From an uncultured Methanoregula sp. (GTDB lineage: Archaea; Halobacteriota; Methanomicrobia; Methanomicrobiales; Methanospirillaceae): a stretch of DNA of 64,000 nt. The notes under the pieces were generated by a model that saw only the letters and a list, made by a program, of their open reading frames with translations, was not told where the DNA came from and searched no databases. Below, piece after piece: positions 18,681 through 26,448 of the stretch. A program made the translations under genes and the position numbers. Numbering within the stretch: the stretch's first letter is position 1; each line of letters opens with the position of its first letter. The stretch lies in assembly GCF_963677065.1 (NCBI RefSeq), contig NZ_OY781872.1, forward strand, positions 863,419-927,418, given 5' to 3'.

Positions 18681-18763
18681 CCCGGGTAACCCCCCCGCCA
18701 CTTTTTTTTTTAAAACGATCTGGCCCCCCTGCATGGGGGTGGGGGGCAGGGGGGGTTACCGGG
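18681..18763. terminator. Bidirectional hairpin terminator between convergent genes
   Basis: A near-perfect inverted repeat pairs GGTAACCCCCCC (18685-18696) with GGGGGGGTTACC (18749-18760). The loop contains a run of ten Ts (18702-18711) and an inner palindrome CCCCCTGCATGGGGG (18725-18739). The right arm overlaps the stop codon of the minus-strand PLD-like gene. Placement between two converging genes suggests termination in both directions. The G-runs could also form a quadruplex. Confidence 0.7.
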
Positions 18764-19838
18764 CCGGAAACGGGACCGGTTCGGATCGCAGGCTCCAGTC
18801 TTCTTCAAACGTTTCCTGGATCCCTGAGAGAATTGCGGGATCCGTAAGAAGGATCCCGAGTTCGCGATCCTCGGTGAGGTGCTGGGTCTCGAAGTTCTGG
18901 GAACCGGCAAACCCGACAGCCCACGGCGTGCCGTAATCCGCGATGAGAGTCTTGGCATGGATATAATACGAGGTTCCCTGACGGACTGCAACCCCGCTCT
19001 CGGCCAGGTTTTCAGCTGCCTTGAGCCGCTTCTTCCCGCCTTCGGCAGGATCAGCGATGAGGACCCAGACCGATACCCCCCGCTTCGCGGCCTCGCTTAA
19101 GTTCTCCACCACAAGCGGATCCTCCAGATTCTCATTGTAAATCGTGATATCCGACCGGGCACATTCAATAAGGGAGAGGATCGTTGCCCGGGCATGCTCC
19201 GGGCTCCAGACAAGGGTCGGGACACGGTACGTCGCGGTCCGGTTGTTCCAGTCGGCATCGAAGACCTCCTCGATCTCCCGGACCTCGGTGAGATTGTCGG
19301 TTCTCACGATGAAGTCCCGGGTAGAGGAGAAAGTATCGGGTTTCAGGTTGCAGGTCATGACCAGCGAATACTTCCCGTCGATGGTGAAGGTCTTCTGGTG
19401 GGTCTTGGGAAAGACCGCCGGCCCGGGCCGGGTGAGAACCCCATATGTTTCCAGCTCCTGCATCCGGGGCAGGTTCCGGTCGGTAACCGTGGATTCGGGC
19501 TCCTTGCCCCCGTCATAGATGACCCGGACCGCGACCCCCCGGGCCGACGCGTTCTCAAGCGCCGCCATGGTCTTCTTGTCATTCAGGTTGTAGATGGTGA
19601 GATTGACCGAACGGGTTGCGGAGTTGATGGCGTCGAGAACCGGTGCCCGCCCGTTATCGGGTTCGATGAAGAGTGTGTAGGGGGAGAGAGATGCGGCGGC
19701 CGGGGTTCCTGCTCCGGCGGCATAAGAACGTGAGAAGAGCCCGGCAATCGCAGGATTGGATTTTGACTCTGCGGCAAGGAATCCAAGGGACGCGAGCAGG
19801 ACGAGGAAGACGATGATGAGGGCCGGAATCTTCTGCAT
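18756..19838 (-). CDS. Phospholipase D-like secreted protein
   Basis: A 360-residue paralogue of the lipoprotein at 2169-3242. A signal peptide without a lipobox (LLASLGFLAAES) is followed by two PLD half-domains: HQKTFTID with SLVMTCNL, and IHAKTLIADYGTPWAVG with FAGSQNF. Both HxKxxxxD motifs are intact. Shared elements with the first copy include EPDNGRAPVLDAI and the length of the spacer between motifs. It is probably exported or membrane-anchored by its N-terminal helix. ATG 19838 was chosen over the TTG nine bases upstream. Substrate unknown. Confidence 0.83.
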   Translation of the reverse strand: MQKIPALIIVFLVLLASLGFLAAESKSNPAIAGLFSRSYAAGAGTPAAASLSPYTLFIEPDNGRAPVLDAINSATRSVNLTIYNLNDKKTMAALENASARGVAVRVIYDGGKEPESTVTDRNLPRMQELETYGVLTRPGPAVFPKTHQKTFTIDGKYSLVMTCNLKPDTFSSTRDFIVRTDNLTEVREIEEVFDADWNNRTATYRVPTLVWSPEHARATILSLIECARSDITIYNENLEDPLVVENLSEAAKRGVSVWVLIADPAEGGKKRLKAAENLAESGVAVRQGTSYYIHAKTLIADYGTPWAVGFAGSQNFETQHLTEDRELGILLTDPAILSGIQETFEEDWSLRSEPVPFPAR

Positions 19839-19949
19839 CAGGATCAAAAGAAGATGGCGTGACGGGAATATACAGGTAGCGGAACGGACCGGGTGGAGAT
19901 AATCCGTACCGGAACTGCCGGGGGATTTTTGTCCGGCAGGAAAAACCGG

Positions 19950-20540
19950 TTAGTGTTCCACGGCCGCCCGTTTACGGGCCTCCGCCATCACGTAAAAGAT
20001 CGCTGCCGAACAGAGGAAGACTTCGATATACAGCCCGATCATGAGAAGAATACTGTTCCAGGGCGGGAAATAGGCAAATGAAGAGAGATTCAGGAGCGGG
20101 ATGATACCGTCCATTGCCAGGCCCAGCAGGGGGAAACGGTAGGAGAAGTCGGGGGCCGGCTGCCCCACCCGGGCCTCGACGCTGCCCCCGAGGAAGAACA
20201 ACCCGAGCAGGAGCATGGCAACATACGATACAAGCGCAACAGCGACCCATGACCGGTAGCCCATATCCTTTCCATCGAACAACGAGAAAGCACCGAGAAC
20301 CGCCATGATGACAAAGGTCAGCATAAGGAGAAGCATCGGGATGACAAAATATTCCGGGGCCGGTCCGCTTGGAGCAAGAACTGCGTAAAGAGCAGCGGTC
20401 AGACCGGCGAGGAGTGGGGAGAGCCAGACCGGGATCGTTTTTGTGATCTTTTTGAGAAGGAGACAGAGCCCGGCGGCATAGAGCCCGATAAAAAGGATAC
20501 CGGCGGGGATCAGAATCCAGACGGGGACCCAGTCAGCCAT
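19950..20540 (-). CDS. Integral membrane protein of unknown function
   Basis: A 196-residue protein with five to six hydrophobic helices (for example VWILIPAGILFIGLYAAGLC, FVIPMLLLMLTFVIMAVLGA, SYVAMLLLGLFFLGG). I see no enzymatic motif. It is the last GC-rich gene before the repeat array and AT-rich island that begins near 20600, and lies 111 bases upstream of the PLD-like gene on the same strand. Confidence 0.65.
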   Translation of the reverse strand: MADWVPVWILIPAGILFIGLYAAGLCLLLKKITKTIPVWLSPLLAGLTAALYAVLAPSGPAPEYFVIPMLLLMLTFVIMAVLGAFSLFDGKDMGYRSWVAVALVSYVAMLLLGLFFLGGSVEARVGQPAPDFSYRFPLLGLAMDGIIPLLNLSSFAYFPPWNSILLMIGLYIEVFLCSAAIFYVMAEARKRAAVEH

Positions 20541-20638
20541 GGTTCCCGGTAGGTTTCCCGGACAATACTATAAACATGCGTAAATAAAAACCGGGTTCGC
20601 AAAATCAAGCAGGGTTGATCGAATCATGCAGGTTTTTA

Positions 20639-20850
20639 ATCAAGGTCCGGTTGAATTTTTTTCATCAGGGTCTGCTGAACATTTTTCAAGCAAGGTGCGA
20701 TTGAAAAATGAAAATCAAGGTTTGATTGATCCGTGAACGATTTTCAAACGCGATCGTGATCGCGATTGAAATTTTAAAATCAAAGCTTGATTGAAAAATA
20801 AAAATCGAAGTCTGCCTAAAAATTTTCAATCAAGGTTTGATGATCAAAAG
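20639..20850 (+). repeat. 25-bp-phased repeat array, block 1
   Basis: Units of consensus ATCAAGGTYYGVTTGAAAA begin at 20639, 20664, 20689 and 20714, exactly 25 bases apart, then at 20779, 20804 and 20829, again 25 apart. Between the two runs is a palindrome with 7-bp arms, CGCGATC-GT-GATCGCG (20749-20764). Each unit is itself weakly palindromic (ATCAA…TTGAT). Units vary in sequence, so this is not a simple satellite or a CRISPR array; the pattern resembles iterons or a multi-site protein-binding array. Confidence 0.85.
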
Positions 20851-20918
20851 TTAAGTACCTGTGCCGGGTGCACACGGACTGCTCACGACGGAGGCCCGAT
20901 CACAGATACGGTTTTTCA

Positions 20919-21081
20919 ATCAAGGTCCGGTTGAAATTTTGAGATCAAGGTCTGCTGAAAATTTTTCAAACAAGGTTCGATTGAAAAATGAAAATCAAGG
21001 TTTGATTGATCCGTGAACGATTTTCAAACGCGATCGTGATCGCGATTGAAATTTTAACCCAAGGTTTGGTTGAAAATTGTG
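20919..21081 (+). repeat. 25-bp-phased repeat array, block 2
   Basis: A second copy of the block starting at 20639, offset by 280 bases. Units begin at 20919, 20944, 20969 and 20994 (25-base steps), followed by the same palindrome at 21029-21044 and a diverged unit at 21058. From about 20974 to 21057 the sequence is almost identical to 20694-20777, pointing to duplication of the whole block. Confidence 0.85.
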
Positions 21082-21100
21082 GTTCTAGTAAAACCAAAAG

Positions 21101-21163
21101 CCGGGGGGTCAAGGGGATCTCCCCTTGGGCTGCCTCCCCCTTTGGGGGAGAGAGGGGGTCACG
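21101..21163 (+). repeat. 63-bp dispersed palindromic element, copy 1
   Basis: This GC-rich element contains nested hairpins (CAAGGGGAT…CCCCTTG and CTCCCCC-TTT-GGGGGAG) and is about 85 percent identical to the reverse complement of 34089-34151. It lies between the phased repeat array and the first gene of the AT-rich island. REP-like or MITE-like elements have this form. Confidence 0.75.
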
Positions 21164-21279
21164 CTCCATCCACACGAAGAGTAAACAAACAAAACGAAAA
21201 AAAGTTACACTGATGAATAAAGGGGAGAGCGAATAACTATTTTTAAATAACTGTTAAAAGAAGAATTAATCGCGATAAT

Positions 21280-21651
21280 ATGCTCGACCTTAAAATTAAG
21301 GATTTAATTGATTTGGTTGTTGCAGATGTTCCTGAACCTGAAAAACGTATTGAAAAAATGTATGATTGGCATTTTGAAAAAATTAAAATTTTATATCAAC
21401 TTAGTTTAGGTATTTCTGCCTCGTTGTTTGTCTCAATAATCTTGGCGTATCTCCAAAGTAATATCAAAATGGACTTTTGGCAGATTATTTTTACTTTAAT
21501 AATGGCATCCTGTCCAGCTATATATGGTATCTTGAGATTTCATAACTTAAAATTAATTCATCGACAGTATGTTGTCGCGATAAAAATATACAAAGAATTG
21601 AAGGATATTCGACCATTTATTCTCATTTATCACCAAAAAGTGCCTGAGTGA
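21280..21651 (+). CDS. Two-helix membrane protein, unknown function
   Basis: A 123-residue protein: a charged N-terminal segment (DLKIKDLIDLVVADVPEPEKR), two membrane helices (LSLGISASLFVSIILAYL and WQIIFTLIMASCPAIYGIL), and a basic C-terminal tail. I do not recognise a family. It is very AT-rich. Its stop overlaps the GTG start of the next gene (GTGA), so the two membrane proteins are expressed together. Its position next to the phased repeats and the other AT-rich genes suggests an acquired module. Confidence 0.6.
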   Translation: MLDLKIKDLIDLVVADVPEPEKRIEKMYDWHFEKIKILYQLSLGISASLFVSIILAYLQSNIKMDFWQIIFTLIMASCPAIYGILRFHNLKLIHRQYVVAIKIYKELKDIRPFILIYHQKVPE

Positions 21652-22379
21652 GCGATATGGTGGAAATAACGACATTCGGAATTATTACTATATTATCATT
21701 ATGTGCGGGTATTCTTTCAATCCTTTTTGCGGTATATAATCTGTGTGTTGCATATCGTCTAACAAAAGAAAAAATTAACAAAGCGAAAGAAGAGAATTTT
21801 CAAAAGGCTCTGGAATCCGATGACCTTGAAATTTTGGGAAATTTTCTCGAAAAAAAAATTGGAAATTTTACAATTTCTGAATACGTCTCTGATAATGATG
21901 TAAATTTAAAAGTGAGTTCATATTTTGAACGCCTTCAGAATTATTTATCTTCTCCAATGGAATTCGAAAAAGAACCTATAAAGAGCGAACATCCCCATTT
22001 TGAGAGTGCGAATAAACAACTACCAGATGAAGACTTCAATAAGATTCTTCATGAATTAAATTTCGGAGACACTTGGAATTCCCTTGCGAGATTACGAAGA
22101 ACAATTGAAGTTCAATTAAAAAAATACGCTAGAGTGAACGATATCCAAGTCAGGGAGCAGATATCCGCAGGACAGATATTGAATATTTTAAGAAATCAAG
22201 AGAAAATTTCTGATAGCGTTTTTCGAAATTTAAAATTTAGTGTTTCAATTGCTAATAACGCAATTCACGGCAAAGATGTAAGTTATGATGAGGCTCAAGA
22301 GGCAATAACTCATGCACGAATTGCAATTGACGAATTAAATCGAGATACGATGTCCAATCTTACGCGGGATACTCACTAA
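21648..22379 (+). CDS. Membrane-anchored protein with DUF4145/HEPN-like C-terminal domain
   Basis: A 243-residue protein. One N-terminal helix (IITILSLCAGILSILFAVYNLCV) is followed by a charged cytoplasmic region and a C-terminal helical domain ending in NNAIHGKDVSYDEAQEAI, which resembles the R…N-x-x-H-G core of DUF4145/HEPN-like folds seen in restriction and abortive-infection proteins. The GTG start overlaps the preceding stop. The gene converges on, and overlaps by 20 bases, the HEPN-like gene on the other strand. AT-rich. Function inferred only from fold resemblance; confidence in the family is modest. Confidence 0.5.
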   Translation: MSDMVEITTFGIITILSLCAGILSILFAVYNLCVAYRLTKEKINKAKEENFQKALESDDLEILGNFLEKKIGNFTISEYVSDNDVNLKVSSYFERLQNYLSSPMEFEKEPIKSEHPHFESANKQLPDEDFNKILHELNFGDTWNSLARLRRTIEVQLKKYARVNDIQVREQISAGQILNILRNQEKISDSVFRNLKFSVSIANNAIHGKDVSYDEAQEAITHARIAIDELNRDTMSNLTRDTH

Positions 22380-23058
22380 TAAATCTACGAATTCCAGATA
22401 GCATCTCAAAGACTTGTTGTTTTGAATACGCAGTATCATTCCCATGTGCTGCTTCACTTCGGATTTTATACCAAATATCAATTTGCCCTTGGAGTAAAGA
22501 GTTGTATACACCTTTTTTCACCAAATCAACATTCATATCATGCAAATGGCGAAATTTTTCTTTATTTTCTTTGATTATTGTTGTTACAACTCCATTTTTT
22601 TCACATAATTTGCGGACGTGGGACTCCAAAACAGATCCCAACATCACCGCCGCAGGGCATTTTAGTTTTTCACTTTCCTGCAAAAAATTTTCTGCAATTT
22701 CTATAAAATTTTCAAAAATATCAGCATGTATGCGCTGTTGCATATTCATAAGTAGATTTTGTTCATAAGCACTTTTTAAAGCGGACAATACGCCATAAAG
22801 ATCAGCAATATCTCGATGCATTTTTTGCGATTCAGTTATCCACAATGAATTATAATTTTCTTGAGTCCTTTCGACAATATAACGTGCATTTCTTTTAAAG
22901 GAACTATTATCCGGTGAAAATTGAAAAATGGTTTCTATTAGAAGTGTATGAATCACCCAAGATTCAGAGTCTTCTTCGGGGGGATTCTTTTTCCATATTA
23001 AATACTGGTTGATTGTAGCGTCTATTGTTTGAATAATTTCACGTTTTTCAATAGACAT
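22360..23058 (-). CDS. HEPN/DUF4145-like protein
   Basis: A 232-residue, helix-rich protein starting MSIEKREIIQTIDATINQYL. Near the C-terminus is YKIRSEAAHGNDT, an R-x4-H motif of the kind that forms the RNase site of HEPN proteins, within a region (AAVMLGSVLESHVRKLCEK…) typical of DUF4145-like domains. HEPN domains occur in toxins, abortive infection and restriction systems. The start at 23058 lies four bases after the thiC stop on the same strand, so it may be read through from thiC despite its very different base composition. The 3' end overlaps the convergent gene. Confidence 0.5.
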   Translation of the reverse strand: MSIEKREIIQTIDATINQYLIWKKNPPEEDSESWVIHTLLIETIFQFSPDNSSFKRNARYIVERTQENYNSLWITESQKMHRDIADLYGVLSALKSAYEQNLLMNMQQRIHADIFENFIEIAENFLQESEKLKCPAAVMLGSVLESHVRKLCEKNGVVTTIIKENKEKFRHLHDMNVDLVKKGVYNSLLQGQIDIWYKIRSEAAHGNDTAYSKQQVFEMLSGIRRFISEYPA

Positions 23059-23062
23059 ATCA

Positions 23063-24355
23063 TCACTTTTTGGATTTTTCCTTCCCGGTCCCGAACAACT
23101 CATTGACCATCTTCACAGCGCACAGGTCCCCGCACATCGAGCAGGTCTCGGTCTCCCCGTCCCGCTCGTGGATCTTCCGGGCATGGTTTCCATAGAGAGC
23201 AAGCCGGAACTGTTCGTCCCAGTCCAGTTCGTGCCGGGCCTCGGCCATCTGCACTTCCCGGTCCATCTTCCAGCCCTCGTGCTTCCGTACGGTGTCCCCC
23301 ACGTGGGCTGCGATCTTCGCCACCCGGGTTCCTTCGATGATATCGGCAACATCCGGCAGGGCCAGGTGTTCGCTCGGTGAGACCATGCAGAGGAAGTCGG
23401 CGCCGTTCAGGCAGGCCGTTGCCCCGCCGATGGCCGCCACTACGTGGTCATAGCCCGGGGCGATATCGGTGACGAGCGGGCCGAGCAGGTAGAGCGGGGC
23501 ATGGTCGGTGATCTCTTTTATCATCCGGACATTATAGCCCACCTGGTCGAGCGGCATATGGCCCGGTCCCTCGATCATCCGCTGGACGCCGGCCGCGTGT
23601 GCCTGCTTCGCGAGCGTCCCGAGCGTCATGTACTCGACCGACTTGGCCAGCTTCTCCGCGTCCTGCAGGCAGCCGGGGCGCATCCCGTCCCCGAGGCTGA
23701 TCGTCACATCGTACTCGGCAAGGATCTCGAGCAGGTAATCGTACTCGGCATAGAGCGGGTTCTCTTCCTCCCGCTGCATCATCATGGCGCAGTGGAACGA
23801 CCCGCCCCGGCTGACAACCCCCATCAGGCGGGGATCCGCCCTGAGTGCGGAGAGCGCCTGCCGGTTCACCCCGCAGTGGAGGGTGAGGAAATCAACGCCC
23901 TGCCTGCAGTGCTCCCGGATGACCGTAAAGAGCAGGTCGGCAGTGACGTCGCCGGCATTTCCCGCCCGGCGCACCGCCTCGTAGATTGGAACCGTCCCGA
24001 CCGTTGTGTCGAGGGCGAGCATCTTCTTGCGGATCGCGACCAGGTCGCCTCCCGTGGAGAGGTCCATGATGGCATCGGCGCCGTTCTCGAGCGCTGCTTT
24101 CGCCTTCACCTCTTCAAGGGCGGGATCGCACCGGCTCCCGGAAGTCCCGATATTCACGTTGATCTTGACCGAACAGCCGCTCCCGATGGCAGAGAGCGGG
24201 TGCTGCCGGGCCGGATTGGACGGGACGACAATCCTTCCGGTGGCTATTCTTCTCGCGAGCCGTTCCGGCTCCATCTGTTCCGCCCGGGCAACCGCGTCGA
24301 GCTCCGGCCGGGCCCCGCGACTGCACCTGCGGATGAGCAAATCCATAAGAAACAT
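23063..24355 (-). CDS. thiC: Phosphomethylpyrimidine synthase
   Basis: ThiC is the radical-SAM enzyme that rearranges aminoimidazole ribotide to the thiamine pyrimidine HMP-P. This 430-residue form contains the long conserved core (GSGCSVKINVNIGTSG, DAIMDLSTGGDL, FLTLHCGVN, SLGDGMRPGC, EGPGHMPLDQ) and the C-terminal cluster-binding CSMCGDLC at 405-412. The cysteine spacing there is CX2CX3C, one residue shorter than the CX2CX4C of most bacterial ThiC. ATG 24355 has AAGGAG nine bases upstream; ATG 24346 is a possible internal start. It diverges from a metallo-hydrolase gene 25 bases away. Confidence 0.95.
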   Translation of the reverse strand: MFLMDLLIRRCSRGARPELDAVARAEQMEPERLARRIATGRIVVPSNPARQHPLSAIGSGCSVKINVNIGTSGSRCDPALEEVKAKAALENGADAIMDLSTGGDLVAIRKKMLALDTTVGTVPIYEAVRRAGNAGDVTADLLFTVIREHCRQGVDFLTLHCGVNRQALSALRADPRLMGVVSRGGSFHCAMMMQREEENPLYAEYDYLLEILAEYDVTISLGDGMRPGCLQDAEKLAKSVEYMTLGTLAKQAHAAGVQRMIEGPGHMPLDQVGYNVRMIKEITDHAPLYLLGPLVTDIAPGYDHVVAAIGGATACLNGADFLCMVSPSEHLALPDVADIIEGTRVAKIAAHVGDTVRKHEGWKMDREVQMAEARHELDWDEQFRLALYGNHARKIHERDGETETCSMCGDLCAVKMVNELFGTGKEKSKK

Positions 24356-24380
24356 CTGTTACGGCTCCTTATTATTGTGC

Positions 24381-24983
24381 ATGCAGGTCAGGTGGATTTG
24401 CGGGGAGTCGGTCTATGCCAATGCGTATATCTGTGGAAATATCCTGGTGGATGCCGGGATCATGCCCATGGCGGTCCAGCCCTTCAAGGAAGAGATCGAT
24501 ACCATCGTACTTACGCACTGCCACTTCGACCATACCGCCCGGGTAAAGGAGATCGCGCACATGTGCAAGGCCAAGGTCGCCATCCACACAGAAGACGCCC
24601 TCGGTCTCCTGGAAGATGCAAAGAGCCTCTCCATGCACTTTGGCGCCCGCTCGCCGGGTATCCTCCCCGACATCAAGCTCAGGGAAGGGGACACGATCGG
24701 GGACTTTTCCGTGATTCACACCCCGGGCCACACCCGGGGGAGCATCTGCCTCTGGTCGGAGAAAGATCAGGTGCTCATCAGCGGTGACACGGTCTTTGCC
24801 GACGGCTACTTCGGGCGCTATGATTTCCCCGGCGGGAGCAGGACCGATCTGGCCCGCTCGCTCGACCGGCTAGCGCTGCTCGATGTTGAAGGACTCTATG
24901 CCGGGCATGGCGAGCCCACCGATGCTGGCGGAAGCCGGTGTATTGCAGCGGCACTCGGGCTCATGAAGAGCGGGTATGGATAA
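24381..24983 (+). CDS. MBL-fold metallo-hydrolase
   Basis: A 200-residue metallo-beta-lactamase fold protein with THCHFDH (H46, H48, D50, H51), HTPGHTRGSICLW, SGDTVFADG and YAGHGEP, giving a complete two-metal site of the glyoxalase II-like group. Such proteins hydrolyse thioesters or related bonds; the substrate here is unknown. The start at ATG 24381 is close to the thiC start on the opposite strand. Its last eight bases overlap the DUF123 gene, so the two are co-transcribed. Confidence 0.88.
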   Translation: MQVRWICGESVYANAYICGNILVDAGIMPMAVQPFKEEIDTIVLTHCHFDHTARVKEIAHMCKAKVAIHTEDALGLLEDAKSLSMHFGARSPGILPDIKLREGDTIGDFSVIHTPGHTRGSICLWSEKDQVLISGDTVFADGYFGRYDFPGGSRTDLARSLDRLALLDVEGLYAGHGEPTDAGGSRCIAAALGLMKSGYG

Positions 24984-25413
24984 GGGAATCTACTGCCTCG
25001 TCTTTTTTTGTCCCGGGTGTACCGTCAGGGTCGGGGCTCTCGGGGAGATCGCATTCCGGAAGGGCTGGCACATCTACGTGGGTTCGGCACTCGGGACCGG
25101 GGGTCTCGCACGCCTCGAACGCCACGTCGCCCTCTCCCAGAACAAAGACAAGCGCCCGAAGTGGCACGTGGATTATCTCTCCACCGACTCCCGGTTTTCA
25201 CTCCGGTCCACAGTCCATGCCGTGACCGAAGATCGGCTTGAGTGCCGGCTCGCGGCTGCTCTCGCGGGAGCCGTCATACCGGGATTCGGGTCGAGCGACT
25301 GCGACTGCCCGTCCCACCTGTTTTACCGCACCCGGAATCCCGTGAACGAGATCGAACGTGCGTTCCGGTCCCTGGGACTGGAACCGGTCACCAAAACCAT
25401 CAAGAACCCGTAG
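24976..25413 (+). CDS. DUF123 GIY-YIG-like nuclease-fold protein
   Basis: A 145-residue protein with GIYCLVFFC at the N-terminus, GWHIYVGSALGTGGLARLERHV, and a C-terminal SDCDCPSHLFY motif. This is the DUF123 family, related to the GIY-YIG endonuclease fold and sometimes fused to endonuclease III in archaea. Nuclease activity has not been established for most members. It overlaps the metallo-hydrolase stop and is followed after 17 bases by an iron-sulfur flavoprotein gene. Confidence 0.82.
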   Translation: MDKGIYCLVFFCPGCTVRVGALGEIAFRKGWHIYVGSALGTGGLARLERHVALSQNKDKRPKWHVDYLSTDSRFSLRSTVHAVTEDRLECRLAAALAGAVIPGFGSSDCDCPSHLFYRTRNPVNEIERAFRSLGLEPVTKTIKNP

Positions 25414-25430
25414 CACCGTAACGGTAAATT

Positions 25431-25985
25431 ATGAAGGTTCTTGGTATCTCGGGAAGCATGCGAAAGGAAGGCAACACGGCAAGCCTCGTAAAGATCATCC
25501 TTGACCGGTGCGAGGGGGCCGGCCTTTCAACCGAATTTGTCTCGCTTGCAGGAAAGAAGATCCTGCCCTGCCTTGGCTGCGAGAAGTGCAAGGAGAAGAA
25601 ATGGTGCATCATCGAGACGGATGACTGGGACAAGATAATGAAAAAAGTGCTCGGCTGCGATGTCCTCGTCATCGGCTCCCCCACGTATTACTTCGATGTC
25701 AACGGGCAGACCAAGAACTTCATCGACCGCTCCTACTCCCTGTACCATGACCGCAAGCTGGCCGGCAAAAAAGGCGTTGCCGTTGCAGTCCATGCCAACA
25801 AGGGAGTGAGCCGGACCATCCAGACGCTCGAAGGCTTCCTCTCCTCCCACGAGTTCTCGTCCCTGGGATCGGTCAAGGGGACCGGCTACCACGAAGGCGA
25901 TGTGCTCAATGACAAAGAAGCAGTCCAGAAAGCGGAGAAGACGGCCGACAAGATCATCCGGCTCGTCAAGACCCGGCACACGTGA
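25431..25985 (+). CDS. Iron-sulfur flavoprotein (NADPH-dependent FMN reductase fold)
   Basis: A 184-residue flavodoxin-fold protein with the FMN phosphate loop GISGSMRKEGNT, the compact cysteine motif CLGCEKCKEKKWC for a 4Fe-4S cluster, and GSPTYYFDVNGQTKNFIDR. These mark the archaeal iron-sulfur flavoprotein (ISF) family, first characterised in Methanosarcina, which passes electrons from ferredoxin to FMN and can reduce O2 or peroxide. Three further ISF-like genes lie in the 54-61 kb operon. It converges on the FMN-binding protein gene at 25989. Confidence 0.88.
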   Translation: MKVLGISGSMRKEGNTASLVKIILDRCEGAGLSTEFVSLAGKKILPCLGCEKCKEKKWCIIETDDWDKIMKKVLGCDVLVIGSPTYYFDVNGQTKNFIDRSYSLYHDRKLAGKKGVAVAVHANKGVSRTIQTLEGFLSSHEFSSLGSVKGTGYHEGDVLNDKEAVQKAEKTADKIIRLVKTRHT

Positions 25986-25988
25986 TCT

Positions 25989-26447
25989 TCAATACCCGTG
26001 CTTCTTTCCCGTCATTTCCTTGATATCGATCCGGATCACGCAGACCCGCTCCAGTTCTTTTTCTGAAAAGATGTGCTCTTCTCCCCCGTAGTGCCGGAGG
26101 ATGCAGGTGAGCGCCCGCTGCTTCTCAAAGTTCTCATCAACGAAAGCAGCAGTCCCGGTGCAGATGACGCTCTGGTACTGCATCTCCCAGGAGCAGGGGC
26201 GCTCATCCGGCAGGGGGCCGGCGGTATTGTCCACTTCAACACAGCAGCGCGGATTGTTCCGGAGGATCCCGATCTTCTTTCCTTCCTGCGCGGAATGGAT
26301 ATAGATAGCCCCGCCGTCGATCCCGAAACAGACCGGGACCATGTATGGCTCATCGCCGTCTGCAAGGGCGAGCCGGCAGACGGGAGCAGCGGAGAGGATC
26401 GCGGCCATCTCCTGCGGGTCGGTGATCTCCCGGTCCTTCCGCCGCAT
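25989..26447 (-). CDS. Pyridoxamine 5'-phosphate oxidase-related FMN-binding protein (NimA-like)
   Basis: A 152-residue split-barrel flavoprotein starting MRRKDREITDPQE, with CRLALADGDEPYMVPVCF and YIHSAQEGKKIGILRNNPRCC, typical of the PNPOx-like/NimA family that binds FMN. Members have been linked to nitroimidazole resistance and to flavin-dependent reduction, but no reaction is certain here. Start 26447 has GGAGG seven bases upstream. It begins immediately after the cofH stop, so it is probably in the same transcript. Confidence 0.8.
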   Translation of the reverse strand: MRRKDREITDPQEMAAILSAAPVCRLALADGDEPYMVPVCFGIDGGAIYIHSAQEGKKIGILRNNPRCCVEVDNTAGPLPDERPCSWEMQYQSVICTGTAAFVDENFEKQRALTCILRHYGGEEHIFSEKELERVCVIRIDIKEMTGKKHGY

Positions 26448-26448
26448 A

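Larger units (their letters stand above)
20541..21279. other. Intergenic repeat region at the border of the AT-rich island
   Basis: These 739 bases contain no convincing gene. They hold a two-block array of 25-bp-phased repeats (20639-20850 and 20919-21081), a short GC-rich spacer (20855-20905), a 63-bp dispersed palindromic element (21101-21163), and a TATA-like CTATTTTTAAATAA (about 21237-21250) serving the gene at 21280. Confidence 0.75.

Noticed and set aside
20639..21081. CRISPR-like repeat array
   Set aside because: The units are 25 bases apart without unique spacers, vary in sequence, and there are no cas genes, so it is not a CRISPR array.
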